Positions 17,620 to 24,906 of a stretch of DNA of 45,496 nt are shown one piece after another. The number at the start of each line of letters is the position of its first letter. The first letter of the stretch is position 1. The notes under the pieces were generated by a model. It made no database searches and was not told the DNA's origin. It saw nothing but the letters and a program-made list of their open reading frames with translations. Made by a program: the position numbers and the translations under genes. The stretch is from Akkermansia sp. (GTDB lineage: Bacteria; Verrucomicrobiota; Verrucomicrobiia; Verrucomicrobiales; Akkermansiaceae): positions 1-45,496 of the forward strand of contig JAFSEZ010000038.1 of assembly GCA_017435505.1 (NCBI GenBank), written 5' to 3'.

Positions 17620-18927
17620 TTACTCAACTCCCATTTTCTTCTTGACGATACCGAAAATGAGAGCTGAGATACCGCCCACGGTGGTGACGATGACACCGGT
17701 GATGATTTGCCACAAATCAAGCCCGCTTTTTTCGCCGGAGTTGCCGGCTGTTGCCTCTTGCTCTTTGTTCACCATGCCTTTGCGGAAAGAGAGGTAGCGC
17801 TTTTCGGAGCGATCCAAGCCATATCCCGGCAGGATGCCGGAGATGACTTTGGCTAAATCCGGCGCGTTCAGGCGGGATTCGCATTCCAGCACGGAGACGG
17901 CCGCAGCATCTATGCTGCGAATCCACACAGCACCCACGGCTGTTTGTTTTTCCAGCTCCGCTTTCAGCTTGTTGGCTGTGTCCAAATCCAGCCCCACAAA
18001 TTCCAGCTTGATGGTAGCGCCCAAATCCATTTCCGCAGCCCAGTGGGCAAAGATGCGGCGGATGAGTTTCCACCCGCTATCTGATTCTGCGATGCGCGGG
18101 GAACCCTCCATGAGCTGGCGCACAGCTTCGCGCGCAGCTGCGGTGTCGGAGGATACGTTGCGGATGAGAATATCGCGCGATTCCGGGTTTTCTGTCAGCA
18201 CGATAGCGCCGGTGGCGGCATCGCGCACGGTCATGTTGAGTCCCAGCGAATATTTTTTGCCGGCTTTGCTACCATAGAATGATTGTGTGCCGGCGGCACT
18301 GCCCACAATGTTGCCTTCAATGATATAATCGCAGGCCGACACAACGCCATCCTTGCGCAGGGTGGATTCTGTGGTGCGCCCCAGCGTTTCAGCGCGCTTG
18401 GCCAGCATGCCTCCATGGCCTTGGGCATTGTTCAAATCTACCACACGCAAGCCGCACTTGATGGCAGTATTGCGCAACCAGTCGGAAGAGAGCGTCCCGT
18501 TCTGCACGCCTTCTATCTGTTCGTCTATTTGAATGGCAATGCGTGGAGCCTCGTGTTCTCGTGCCATCATTTGGAAGGTCAGCGTATCGTTGGCGGCGGG
18601 TGCCTTGTCGCCTACATCCGCTTTGATTTTGACGGTGTAAAAGCCATCTTCTGTCAACCCGGCGGTGAGTACTTCATACTTTTTTACGTAGCCCCTCGCC
18701 TTTGAAAAGGTGCGATCAAATTGCAGCTCAAAGTTTTCCATCTGGCTCTCGCTCACCAAATCAACACCTGCGCCGGAGCGTACGGCTTCTCGCAGAGCAT
18801 CCGTAAGAGCTTGTTGCCTCGCGGCCGGGGCATCTCCTGCTGCCCGCCCTTCAGCTTCCACTTCCACGGCATATAGCGGATGCGCAAGCAGCATGATACC
18901 TATTGTAAAACTGGCGAATTTGTTCAT
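17620..18927 (-). CDS. FlgT N-terminal-like secreted protein with C-terminal membrane segment
   Basis: 435 residues; first gene of the envelope operon. Signal peptide 1-20. Residues 21-105 match the FlgT N-terminal domain pattern: VEVEAEGRA, a long helix ARQQALTDALREAVRSGAG, a GYVKKYEVL strand, then DGFYTVKIKADV. The middle (about 125-290) has a second alpha/beta domain resembling FlgT/TolB-type folds (ACDYIIEGNIVGSAAG, LNMTVRDAATGAIV), and 300-390 a third. A predicted membrane helix lies near 408-426, ending KKKMGVE; known FlgT proteins lack this, so this one could span the inner membrane or be tail-anchored. FlgT forms the H-ring of the Vibrio flagellar motor. No other flagellar genes occur here. 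It is divergent from the RHH/kinase genes. Confidence 0.74.
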   Translation of the reverse strand: MNKFASFTIGIMLLAHPLYAVEVEAEGRAAGDAPAARQQALTDALREAVRSGAGVDLVSESQMENFELQFDRTFSKARGYVKKYEVLTAGLTEDGFYTVKIKADVGDKAPAANDTLTFQMMAREHEAPRIAIQIDEQIEGVQNGTLSSDWLRNTAIKCGLRVVDLNNAQGHGGMLAKRAETLGRTTESTLRKDGVVSACDYIIEGNIVGSAAGTQSFYGSKAGKKYSLGLNMTVRDAATGAIVLTENPESRDILIRNVSSDTAAAREAVRQLMEGSPRIAESDSGWKLIRRIFAHWAAEMDLGATIKLEFVGLDLDTANKLKAELEKQTAVGAVWIRSIDAAAVSVLECESRLNAPDLAKVISGILPGYGLDRSEKRYLSFRKGMVNKEQEATAGNSGEKSGLDLWQIITGVIVTTVGGISALIFGIVKKKMGVE

Positions 18928-18952
18928 AGCGGTGTAAGAAATTTGCTTTGTG

Positions 18953-18986
18953 ATTATAGAGTTATCTCAAAAAGATAAAAAGTCAA
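18953..18986 (-). promoter_or_regulatory. Putative promoter of the envelope operon
   Basis: On the minus strand TTGACT (18986-18981) is followed after 16 bases by TAACTC (18964-18959), which abuts a perfect TATAAT (18958-18953). The TATAAT is 22 bases from TTGACT, too far for a standard pair, so the exact -10 is uncertain. The region is very A/T-rich and lies 26 bases or more before the first ATG (18927). Confidence 0.45.
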
Positions 18987-19004
18987 GAAAAAATAGCAAA
19001 AATA

Positions 19005-19018
19005 GCATTTACAAATGC
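19005..19018. promoter_or_regulatory. 14-bp palindrome in the divergent control region (possible operator)
   Basis: GCATTT-AC-AAATGC is a perfect inverted repeat with 6-bp arms. It sits 14 bases before the first ATG of the RHH-like gene and 19 bases upstream of the putative -35 of the envelope operon. This is a fitting place for a dimeric regulator controlling both directions, and the two adjacent small DNA-binding-type proteins are the natural candidates. Confidence 0.45.
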
Positions 19019-19031
19019 AAAATTTGAGGTT

Positions 19032-19289
19032 ATGATGTCGCTCGTGAAGCCGCTTAACGAGAAAGAAAGGGTTAATAAAACGCTCAAAGGGACAAGAATG
19101 GGGGATTCGATGTCTTTAAACAGGCGAGTAGAGTCGCAAAAAGATATTGTATCGGTAATGCAGCTGCACATCGATGTGTACACCTATAAATCGCTGTTGA
19201 GTTTGGCCCAGAGCCAAGGGGTGAGTGTGGAGGAGCTGGTGGCAAACGCGATTGTGGCTTTGGCCGGTGACAATGCATGTGAGCAATAA
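19032..19289 (+). CDS. Small ribbon-helix-helix-like protein
   Basis: 85 residues. The C-terminal half (about 42-80) has the RHH pattern: a short strand VMQLHIDVY, then a helix YKSLLSLAQSQG, then a helix SVEELVANAIVALAG. The same pattern occurs at the C-terminus of the next gene's product, so the two are paralogous over this part. RHH proteins dimerise and bind palindromic operators. The start is uncertain: ATGATG at 19032/19035 has GAGG a few bases upstream, but the in-frame ATG at 19098 begins MGD like the next gene and is preceded by TTAACG-N16-TAAAAC and AGGGA. The N-terminal 22 residues would be basic and unfamiliar if the long form is right. Confidence 0.62.
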   Translation: MMSLVKPLNEKERVNKTLKGTRMGDSMSLNRRVESQKDIVSVMQLHIDVYTYKSLLSLAQSQGVSVEELVANAIVALAGDNACEQ

Positions 19290-19298
19290 GCAACATAC

Positions 19299-19325
19299 AT
19301 GCCAAACGGCATCAGTTTTTGCTTT
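19299..19325 (+). terminator. Weak hairpin with T-rich tail after the RHH-like gene
   Basis: ATGCC-AAAC-GGCAT (19299-19312) is followed by CAGTTTTTGCTTT. The stem is only 5 bp, so it could be a weak terminator or a regulator-binding palindrome ahead of the next promoter. Confidence 0.35.
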
Positions 19326-19343
19326 ATAGCGACTCGGAAAATC

Positions 19344-19371
19344 TTGACTTTGGCGTTTATAGTGTTAAACT
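19344..19371 (+). promoter_or_regulatory. Putative promoter for the HTH/RHH gene and kinase
   Basis: TTGACT (19344-19349), 16-base spacer, TAAACT (19366-19371). The ATG of the next gene follows 12 bases later, so the 5' leader would be very short. Confidence 0.5.
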
Positions 19372-19383
19372 CAACGCGGAACG

Positions 19384-19803
19384 ATGGGGGACGAGCAAAC
19401 AGAGTTTAAGAAAGAGATGAAGCAGTGGCTTCGGGCTCACGGCTTGGGGTATCGTTGGGTAGCAGAGCAGTGTGGTGTATCGGAGATTACGGTGCGCAAC
19501 TGGATGAGCCAAAAGAACATACCGCCGCTCAAGGAACAATTGTTGAAGAGAGTGATGGTACAGTTGCCTTCGGTATCCTGCTCGACTCAGATGGGGGTGA
19601 TGTCCGGAGTGAGTGTGCAGACTAGTTTTTCTCTTACTGTACAGTTAGAATCATCCATGTATAATCGCTTGGCTGCAAGAGCGGCAGCAGATGGTACAAC
19701 GATGGAGCAGATGGTGGCTTCTGCCATTGCGCGGTTGGTGAGTGCTTCCGATGGTAATGCACCGACAGTGAGTACGCGCAAGGTGTTGCTTCCGGGAGAA
19801 TAA
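19384..19803 (+). CDS. DNA-binding-type regulator: N-terminal HTH plus C-terminal RHH-like segment
   Basis: 139 residues. Residues 8-50 look like a Cro/XRE-type helix-turn-helix (FKKEMKQWLRAHGLGYRWVA, then EQCGVSEITVRNWMSQK). Residues about 82-120 repeat the RHH-like pattern of the preceding protein (FSLTVQLESSMYNRLAARAA then GTTMEQMVASAIARLV). Two DNA-binding-type folds in one small protein is unusual; the RHH-like part may serve for dimerisation with itself or with the 85-residue neighbour. The gene lies 25 bases before the kinase gene in the same direction, so the two are probably co-transcribed. It may repress or activate the divergent envelope operon through the palindrome at 19005. That link is inference. 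Confidence 0.68.
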   Translation: MGDEQTEFKKEMKQWLRAHGLGYRWVAEQCGVSEITVRNWMSQKNIPPLKEQLLKRVMVQLPSVSCSTQMGVMSGVSVQTSFSLTVQLESSMYNRLAARAAADGTTMEQMVASAIARLVSASDGNAPTVSTRKVLLPGE

Positions 19804-19828
19804 AGTTCTGCCTGCCGAATGAGATAGC

Positions 19829-21097
19829 ATGAATGCTGCCCCACTGCCGGAGAGAACAGTATTGGGCGTGTATGAGATACGCTCGGTATTGGGACGCGGC
19901 GGCGGTGGTGTGAGTTATAGGGCGTATGACAGCCAGCTGGAGCGGGCTGTTGTGCTCAAGGAGCATTTGCCGCATGGACTGTGTACGCGATTGCCGGGCA
20001 TGGCCGATGTGCAGGCGCTTGATGGTGAACTGTACGCCCGCTCGTTAGACCATTTTTGCCGGGAGGCGCGTATATTGGCCGGGTTGTGTCACCCCGGTGT
20101 GGTGCAAGTGCATGATATTTTTATGGCATTGGACACCGCTTACATGGTGATGGACTATGTAGAGGGGCAGTCCTTGGCCGATTGGTTGCCGGAGCACGTG
20201 CAGGAGTGTGAGCGAGTTGAGGGGGTATTGCAAAGCTTGCTGGAGGTATTGGTCTACATTCATCGGTGTGGCGTATTGCATCGGGATATTAAACCGGGCA
20301 ATATCATTGTGCGAGAGGATGGTACACCTGTGCTGATTGATTTTGGTGCCGCGATGCTTGGTTCCCCGGAAACAACGCTGACACTCATCGGTTCTCCCGG
20401 CTATGCCCCGCCGGAGCAGTTCCTGCCACATGGGGAGGTCGGCCCTTGGTCTGATTTGTACGCCTTGGCTCATACATTTTTGGCGCTGATACCGGCGGAA
20501 TCGCTCAAACGCTATCACCGCACGTTTTCACAATCTCTTGTGCGGGCATCGCGTCCGCTTATTGCAGAGCGCTATGCCGATGCCGCTGCTTGGCTTGCAG
20601 AAATGCGGGGGAAACGCACTCGGCACCGTTGGCCATTAGCCGTTGCTTGTGGGCTTGTGATATTGGCTGCGGTGGGCGCGGTTCTGTATTATCTCCCATT
20701 GTTTGGGGATGCGGCTTCTGCTGTGGCAGAACAGACCACCCCCGCCGAGCAACCCCGGCAGGCAGAGTTTTTGGCTCCTGCTGCTGCCAAAGGATTCCTG
20801 ACTGTCCCCCTGCAAAACCCGCCCATGGTGCCGGATCTTACAGAGCTTGAGTTGTTAGGTTCTTTGGATGCTATGCCCCAAAAGGAGGATGACCCCGTTT
20901 CCCCATTGGCACAGAAAATGAAAGATGCCGCCGCTGCCGCGACCGAGTATGACCTCATCAAGCGGAAGTTTGACGATAAATCACGGCAAGGTTGGAAAAC
21001 GCCGGAAGAATTGGAACAAGCGCTGGATGAAGTGGAAGCCGCTCACAAACGCCACCTGGAGGCATTGCAAGCGTTGCAGCAAGCTGTGAACCAATAA
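19829..21097 (+). CDS. Transmembrane serine/threonine protein kinase
   Basis: 422 residues. A eukaryotic-type kinase domain occupies about 14-255: Gly-loop GRGGGGVSY (22-30), Lys44 in VVLKEHLP, Glu79, catalytic HRDIKPGN (151-158, Asp153), DFG at 171-173 and the GSPGYAPPEQ segment (188-197). All residues expected for activity are present. A single membrane helix (about 268-290) follows. The remaining 130 residues are outside the cytoplasm: a Pro/Ala-rich stretch, then a charged helical segment (about 365-422) likely to form a coiled coil. PASTA repeats, the usual cell-wall sensor of such kinases, are absent. The family phosphorylates Ser/Thr on target proteins. Its place beside two regulators and opposite the envelope operon suggests it reports envelope state; no phosphatase or FHA partner is in the window. 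Confidence 0.9.
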   Translation: MNAAPLPERTVLGVYEIRSVLGRGGGGVSYRAYDSQLERAVVLKEHLPHGLCTRLPGMADVQALDGELYARSLDHFCREARILAGLCHPGVVQVHDIFMALDTAYMVMDYVEGQSLADWLPEHVQECERVEGVLQSLLEVLVYIHRCGVLHRDIKPGNIIVREDGTPVLIDFGAAMLGSPETTLTLIGSPGYAPPEQFLPHGEVGPWSDLYALAHTFLALIPAESLKRYHRTFSQSLVRASRPLIAERYADAAAWLAEMRGKRTRHRWPLAVACGLVILAAVGAVLYYLPLFGDAASAVAEQTTPAEQPRQAEFLAPAAAKGFLTVPLQNPPMVPDLTELELLGSLDAMPQKEDDPVSPLAQKMKDAAAAATEYDLIKRKFDDKSRQGWKTPEELEQALDEVEAAHKRHLEALQALQQAVNQ

Positions 21098-21242
21098 TAT
21101 ATATCAACGCTCGTTGTGTCAGGAAATGAGGTTTTGCGTTTTTGTTATCGTTCCTGAATCATTGTCATCCCTCAGAAAGTCATTGTCGACTTTTAACACA
21201 AGGTACGGTGTTGATAGGTCCATCCCCTTCGTGGTGGTCCTG

Positions 21243-21268
21243 AAAAACAAGGTTTAGAACCCTGTTTC
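21243..21268 (-). terminator. Intrinsic terminator of the dynamin-like gene
   Basis: On the minus strand AAACAGGG, loop TTCTAAA, CCTTGTTT is followed directly by further T residues. The stem has 8 pairs including one G-U. It lies 21 bases after the dynamin stop. A second inverted repeat, TCAGGAA (21119-21125) with TTCCTGA (21151-21157), lies nearer the kinase end. Nothing else is seen in the 191-base spacer between these convergent genes. Confidence 0.6.
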
Positions 21269-21288
21269 TTCCCCGGCAGCGCTTTACC

Positions 21289-23178
21289 TTATTGAGTTGC
21301 CTTGAGCTGGCGAGCTTTGAGCAGTGTTGGCGCTAATTTGGCACGCAGACCGGAGATGATTTCAATGTCCTTTTCGGCTGCGGCAATAGAGCGCCCGGTT
21401 TGTTCGGCTTCCTCGTAGCTCTTGAGCTCGCGCAGAAGACAATCTTCCAGCGCCTTGACGCGGCGGGAAACAAACATATCCAGCGCTTCACTTACGCGGC
21501 GGCTCCAATGCTCCAGACGGGCGGCAATGGCTTCTCGGCCGGCGCGGCGCCACTCCGGGGCAGTTTTGTTGTAGCTGCAGCTGCGGTTAATCATGCCCAT
21601 GAAGGACGTTTCCTTGAGTTCGCCAAGGGGTACAGGGCTGCAATCCAGCGGCACATGCTCCCATACGTTGATGATGGCCTTAGTGTAGTCCTTTTCGATG
21701 TCTGCCGCTTTGCGTCGGCCAAGGATGGCGGCACAGGTTTCAATCTTTTCTTTTTCCAGCTCGGTAAGTTCGCAGATTTTGGTGGGAGCAAGGACGTGCG
21801 TTTCCTGCTCCGCAGCCAAATCTCCGAGGTCGTTTTCCACCTTGGTGCGGATGCGGTTGAGCTCTTGGGCCATCATGTCGTTGGCCATCCAGTCGGCAGG
21901 GAAATAGCCATCCACGGCCAAATCCAGAATGGCATCCAAGCGGGTGTATAGGGCTTGGCGCGCTTGGTCAGCCAAGTATTTACAACGCATGCGGCCGTCT
22001 TTCAGGTTGTTGCTTTCAATGGCTTCGCGTACGCGGGCAGAATCCAGCAGCTTGTGCACGTCTGCTTGGATGCGGTGCACGTTGGAAATGTGATTTTGAC
22101 TGTTCTTGGTGAAATCCTTGAGGCGAGAGTCCAAACTCTCCAGCGTTTTGAGCAAGTAGTCTGCCGAATTGCGGCGCAGCGTCACTTCCGGGTTGTGCAA
22201 ATCTGCCAGGATTTCATCCTCCAGCAAGGAAAGGTTGGATTTGCTACCCGGTGCTTGGGTGGGCAGGGGAGTATCGGGGCTGCGGAACTTGTTATCTTGT
22301 TGCCACCAGGCCAGCCCGGCATTCACCCAGCTGCCGGGGATGACCTTGCGAATGAAGTCGCTGAGTTGCTTTTGGGTGTTGATTTGTTGGCGTTCCTGCT
22401 GCTCCACCTGCTCATCGGGGCTGAGCCAGAATTGAGCTTCGATGCGGTTTTGAACCACGCGGATAGGGCGTTGCGAGCGCTCCATCGCTGCACGAAGATA
22501 GTCGCGCGTGTCCGGCGTGAGGGCGGCAAACGAGCTCTGCACCAGCAGGAAGTAGTCTGCATTCTCATTCATCCAATCGTGCAGCTTTTCATCGTGCCAG
22601 TTGGAGGTGAGCCCGTCCATGCCCGGCATATCGACAATGCCGATACCGGCCTCCAGCAGCCGAGCCGTGGGCTCTACCAGGAAAATGGCGGCACAGCTGG
22701 CAGAGGTATGCCCCATGGCCCATGCATCCAAGTTGGCTTGCGAGAGGTTGCGGCGCTCAATGGCCACTTTTTCCTCGAATTCGGGTGGAGCCACGTGGCG
22801 CAGATAATCAATCACCAGTTCAAAGAGTTCCTGCTCGCTCAGCGTATCTGCTGCCAAGGGAGAAAAAAGTTCCATGCGCTCTGTGCCATCATCGCTCGCC
22901 AAGATGACCATGGGAAGGCGTGTGGTTTCGATACCCAGCTTGGTGGCGCAAAGATTGCGGTGTGTCAGGCAGTTGGTGAGGGTGGATTTGCCGCTTTTTA
23001 CCGACCCGATGGTTGCCATGAGCAAGAGCTTGGAATCAAAACGTGCCAGACTGCGCCGTATTTCTCTGGCTGCGCGGTTGGTCAATGTGCGCAACTCGGG
23101 GGAGGCTTGCGGCATGTTGTCCAGCTTTGCCGCGTAGTCGGAGGATTCTTTGCAGATGATATCCAGAGGCGTTTCCAT
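21289..23178 (-). CDS. Dynamin-like GTPase
   Basis: 629 residues from the ATG at 23178. P-loop GSVKSGKSTLTN near residues 57-68, with the GxxxxGKS consensus; a switch-type threonine pair (ETTRLP); and the G3 motif as VDMPGMDGL near residue 185. The rest is mostly long helices with charged heptads, as in bacterial dynamin-family proteins that remodel or tether membranes. The G4 motif is not the standard TKxD: RVVQNRIEAQ stands in its place. There is no membrane segment, so it is a cytoplasmic protein that would bind membranes peripherally. The longer frame (start 23229) is rejected because a strong promoter lies between the two starts. Its role is not fixed by context; bacterial dynamins act in membrane repair, vesicle release or phage defence. 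Confidence 0.85.
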   Translation of the reverse strand: METPLDIICKESSDYAAKLDNMPQASPELRTLTNRAAREIRRSLARFDSKLLLMATIGSVKSGKSTLTNCLTHRNLCATKLGIETTRLPMVILASDDGTERMELFSPLAADTLSEQELFELVIDYLRHVAPPEFEEKVAIERRNLSQANLDAWAMGHTSASCAAIFLVEPTARLLEAGIGIVDMPGMDGLTSNWHDEKLHDWMNENADYFLLVQSSFAALTPDTRDYLRAAMERSQRPIRVVQNRIEAQFWLSPDEQVEQQERQQINTQKQLSDFIRKVIPGSWVNAGLAWWQQDNKFRSPDTPLPTQAPGSKSNLSLLEDEILADLHNPEVTLRRNSADYLLKTLESLDSRLKDFTKNSQNHISNVHRIQADVHKLLDSARVREAIESNNLKDGRMRCKYLADQARQALYTRLDAILDLAVDGYFPADWMANDMMAQELNRIRTKVENDLGDLAAEQETHVLAPTKICELTELEKEKIETCAAILGRRKAADIEKDYTKAIINVWEHVPLDCSPVPLGELKETSFMGMINRSCSYNKTAPEWRRAGREAIAARLEHWSRRVSEALDMFVSRRVKALEDCLLRELKSYEEAEQTGRSIAAAEKDIEIISGLRAKLAPTLLKARQLKATQ

Positions 23179-23187
23179 GGTGTTCGT

Positions 23188-23216
23188 ATTATAAGTGCTT
23201 GGGCAGGCTGCTGCAA
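23188..23216 (-). promoter_or_regulatory. Promoter of the dynamin-like gene
   Basis: TTGCAG (23216-23211), 17-base spacer, perfect TATAAT (23193-23188). The ATG at 23178 is only 9 bases after the -10, so transcription would start within a few bases of the start codon and the mRNA would be nearly leaderless. Confidence 0.7.
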
Positions 23217-23237
23217 GAGAAAAACGCACAGGTGGTG

Positions 23238-24035
23238 CTATTTTGCAGTTTGTGGGGTTGGGTTCTCATCCAGCGCTCCTATGCTGGCGCGAAAGCGCAG
23301 CGGTACACGTTCTGTCGTGGCGGTGGGTATGATGGTGATGGCTGTTTGCGGGGAGCGTTTGGCGGCATCCAGAATGTAGACGACTCGCGTCGATTGTCCC
23401 CATCTGTTTTGGGCTGTGTCGGTGGTTTTGATTCGTTCCTGGTATTGCAGGGGAGCTCCTTTGGTATCGCAAAGCTTCAGCAGCTTCTTCGTATCAGGGT
23501 GGTCGTAAATAATGGCGAATGTCATCTGTGCGGCGTGCTTAGCTTCCGGTGTCGTTTCGATAGGCTCAATGGTGATGACGCGACCTGATATTTCGAGCTG
23601 TTTTTTTTCTTTGGGGGAGAAAGGAATGATAGGAGCTTTTGCTTCCGGGCGGGTGATGGGTACGGAGATGTGTGTGTCTACCGTGATGGTGCTACCTTGC
23701 GGAACGGTGAAAAAATCATATACTGCTGTATAGCAGGCATCGTTCCCATCGTAGCAATGTTCCCACTCGCGGAACGTACCCAGCAAGAGGCGCCCCGTGC
23801 CATCCATGCATTGCAGGGGCTCGTGCGGACTGTCTCCGGCTTTGGTGGGGGTGATGCTGATGCCTTTTTGCGGCAGCAAATGAATACGAATGGTGCAGGG
23901 AGGCTGCTGCTCTTGCGGAGCGAAGTTGCATTCTATGCTGTCCAGTTCGGCTTTAATCAGGGGAGATGGCGCTTTCTCTGCAGCAGCAAGACTGCTACCC
24001 AACATCCATATCAACATTAAAGTTTCCGGTTTCAT
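23238..24035 (-). CDS. Secreted protein of unknown function (partner of the upstream lipoprotein)
   Basis: 265 residues from the ATG at 24035, which overlaps the upstream stop as ATGA; the longer upstream frame is rejected on that ground and because this start gives a signal peptide (1-19, ending SSLAAAEK). The mature protein is mostly beta strands with Cys-rich early part (ECNFAPQEQQPPC, CMDG, HCYDGNDACY), suggesting disulfides. I do not recognise the family. Parts resemble the upstream lipoprotein in pattern: a strand pair, a Pro-containing linker, then an L-x-ISG or L-SG strand (KKQLEISGRVI versus EFTLSGITYKS), so the two may be distant paralogues. They are very likely co-expressed. Confidence 0.7.
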   Translation of the reverse strand: MKPETLMLIWMLGSSLAAAEKAPSPLIKAELDSIECNFAPQEQQPPCTIRIHLLPQKGISITPTKAGDSPHEPLQCMDGTGRLLLGTFREWEHCYDGNDACYTAVYDFFTVPQGSTITVDTHISVPITRPEAKAPIIPFSPKEKKQLEISGRVITIEPIETTPEAKHAAQMTFAIIYDHPDTKKLLKLCDTKGAPLQYQERIKTTDTAQNRWGQSTRVVYILDAAKRSPQTAITIIPTATTERVPLRFRASIGALDENPTPQTAK

Positions 24036-24835
24036 TGTTTGGCGGTGGGGGTAGGAATCTCCGTGGCCGGTATTTGCCCTCCCAGGTTCAAATGCAAGTC
24101 TACGGGGACTTCGATGGTGTGAAGCTTTCCGCAGGTGACAATTTCGATCACTTCCTGCGGCTGTGCATCCCATAAGGTGACGCGTAGGTGTGTGCTGCCA
24201 TCTTTGCCCTTTTCCGGGCTTGTGCTGAGCTCTTGGCGGTGGGCTGGTGAATCCTCAATATCCGCATCTTCCCAAATGCGGCAAATATGCAGTATATTTA
24301 CCGTGGAGGGGTAGGAGAGAGTTAGCTCTGCTGTTTGCAGTTGACCGCGCTCCATGTTTCCTTTTGCTTTGTTACTCAAGGCCGGGGTGGATTTGTAGGT
24401 TATGCCACTCAGGGTGAATTCCGATGGTTCAGTAAGGGAGAGCTTATGGCGTGGCTGCAGAGCTACATCCGCTGCCAAGGTGAGTTTCACCCGGCCTTGC
24501 AAATGCAACCAGTCGCCCTTGGGGTGGGGGCTAAGTGCAAGTTCCGTTCGGGCACTACCGTTTTTTTGGGTGCAGATGCTCAGGGCGGAGGCTTTGCACT
24601 CGATACTCCTGCCTGTGGCATCTTTTCCTTTGATGGTACCGTTCAATTCTGCTTGCTCCCGCACCACAAATCCCGCAGGCGGGGTGAAGGCCAGTTCCAA
24701 CGTCATACGGGGTGTCCCTTCAATTGTGGGGATTCGGTAACTGCGGCGGTAACTCAATACGCCGGTTTCCACGCAGGGATCCTGCGCAGGACTCAGTGTG
24801 CAGCCGGCGGCCAGTAGGAGAAAAAATCTCTTCAT
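24032..24835 (-). CDS. Lipoprotein of unknown function
   Basis: 267 residues. A short signal peptide ends in lipobox LAAGC (MKRFFLLLAAGC), so Cys12 should be lipidated. The mature part is rich in beta strands, with phrases like MTLELAFTPPAGF and LHLQGRVKLTLAADV, and a Thr/Pro tail. I do not recognise the family. It is the first gene of a two-gene unit and its stop overlaps the start of the secreted partner. The products probably act together at the outer membrane or in the periplasm. Confidence 0.7.
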   Translation of the reverse strand: MKRFFLLLAAGCTLSPAQDPCVETGVLSYRRSYRIPTIEGTPRMTLELAFTPPAGFVVREQAELNGTIKGKDATGRSIECKASALSICTQKNGSARTELALSPHPKGDWLHLQGRVKLTLAADVALQPRHKLSLTEPSEFTLSGITYKSTPALSNKAKGNMERGQLQTAELTLSYPSTVNILHICRIWEDADIEDSPAHRQELSTSPEKGKDGSTHLRVTLWDAQPQEVIEIVTCGKLHTIEVPVDLHLNLGGQIPATEIPTPTAKQ

Positions 24836-24876
24836 GTCGGTGAGCGGGAGAGATAGGATGTATTTTGCGTCCCACT

Positions 24877-24905
24877 CTTATAGTGCATTTCCCGCTGCGG
24901 GGCAA
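24877..24905 (-). promoter_or_regulatory. Putative promoter of the lipoprotein pair
   Basis: TTGCCC (24905-24900), 17-base spacer, TATAAG (24882-24877), 42 bases before the ATG at 24835. Confidence 0.5.
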
Positions 24906-24906
24906 G

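Noticed and set aside
14494..18927. A flagellar operon
   Set aside because: Only FlgT/P/O-like accessory folds are present; no motor, rod, hook, export or filament gene occurs in the window.
18953..18986. TTGACT with the perfect TATAAT as a standard promoter
   Set aside because: The spacing is 22 bases; the pair with TAACTC at 16 bases, or TATAAT with another -35, is more likely.
21955..23379. 474-codon plus-strand frame
   Set aside because: Antisense to the dynamin-like GTPase; no signal, motif or ribosome site.
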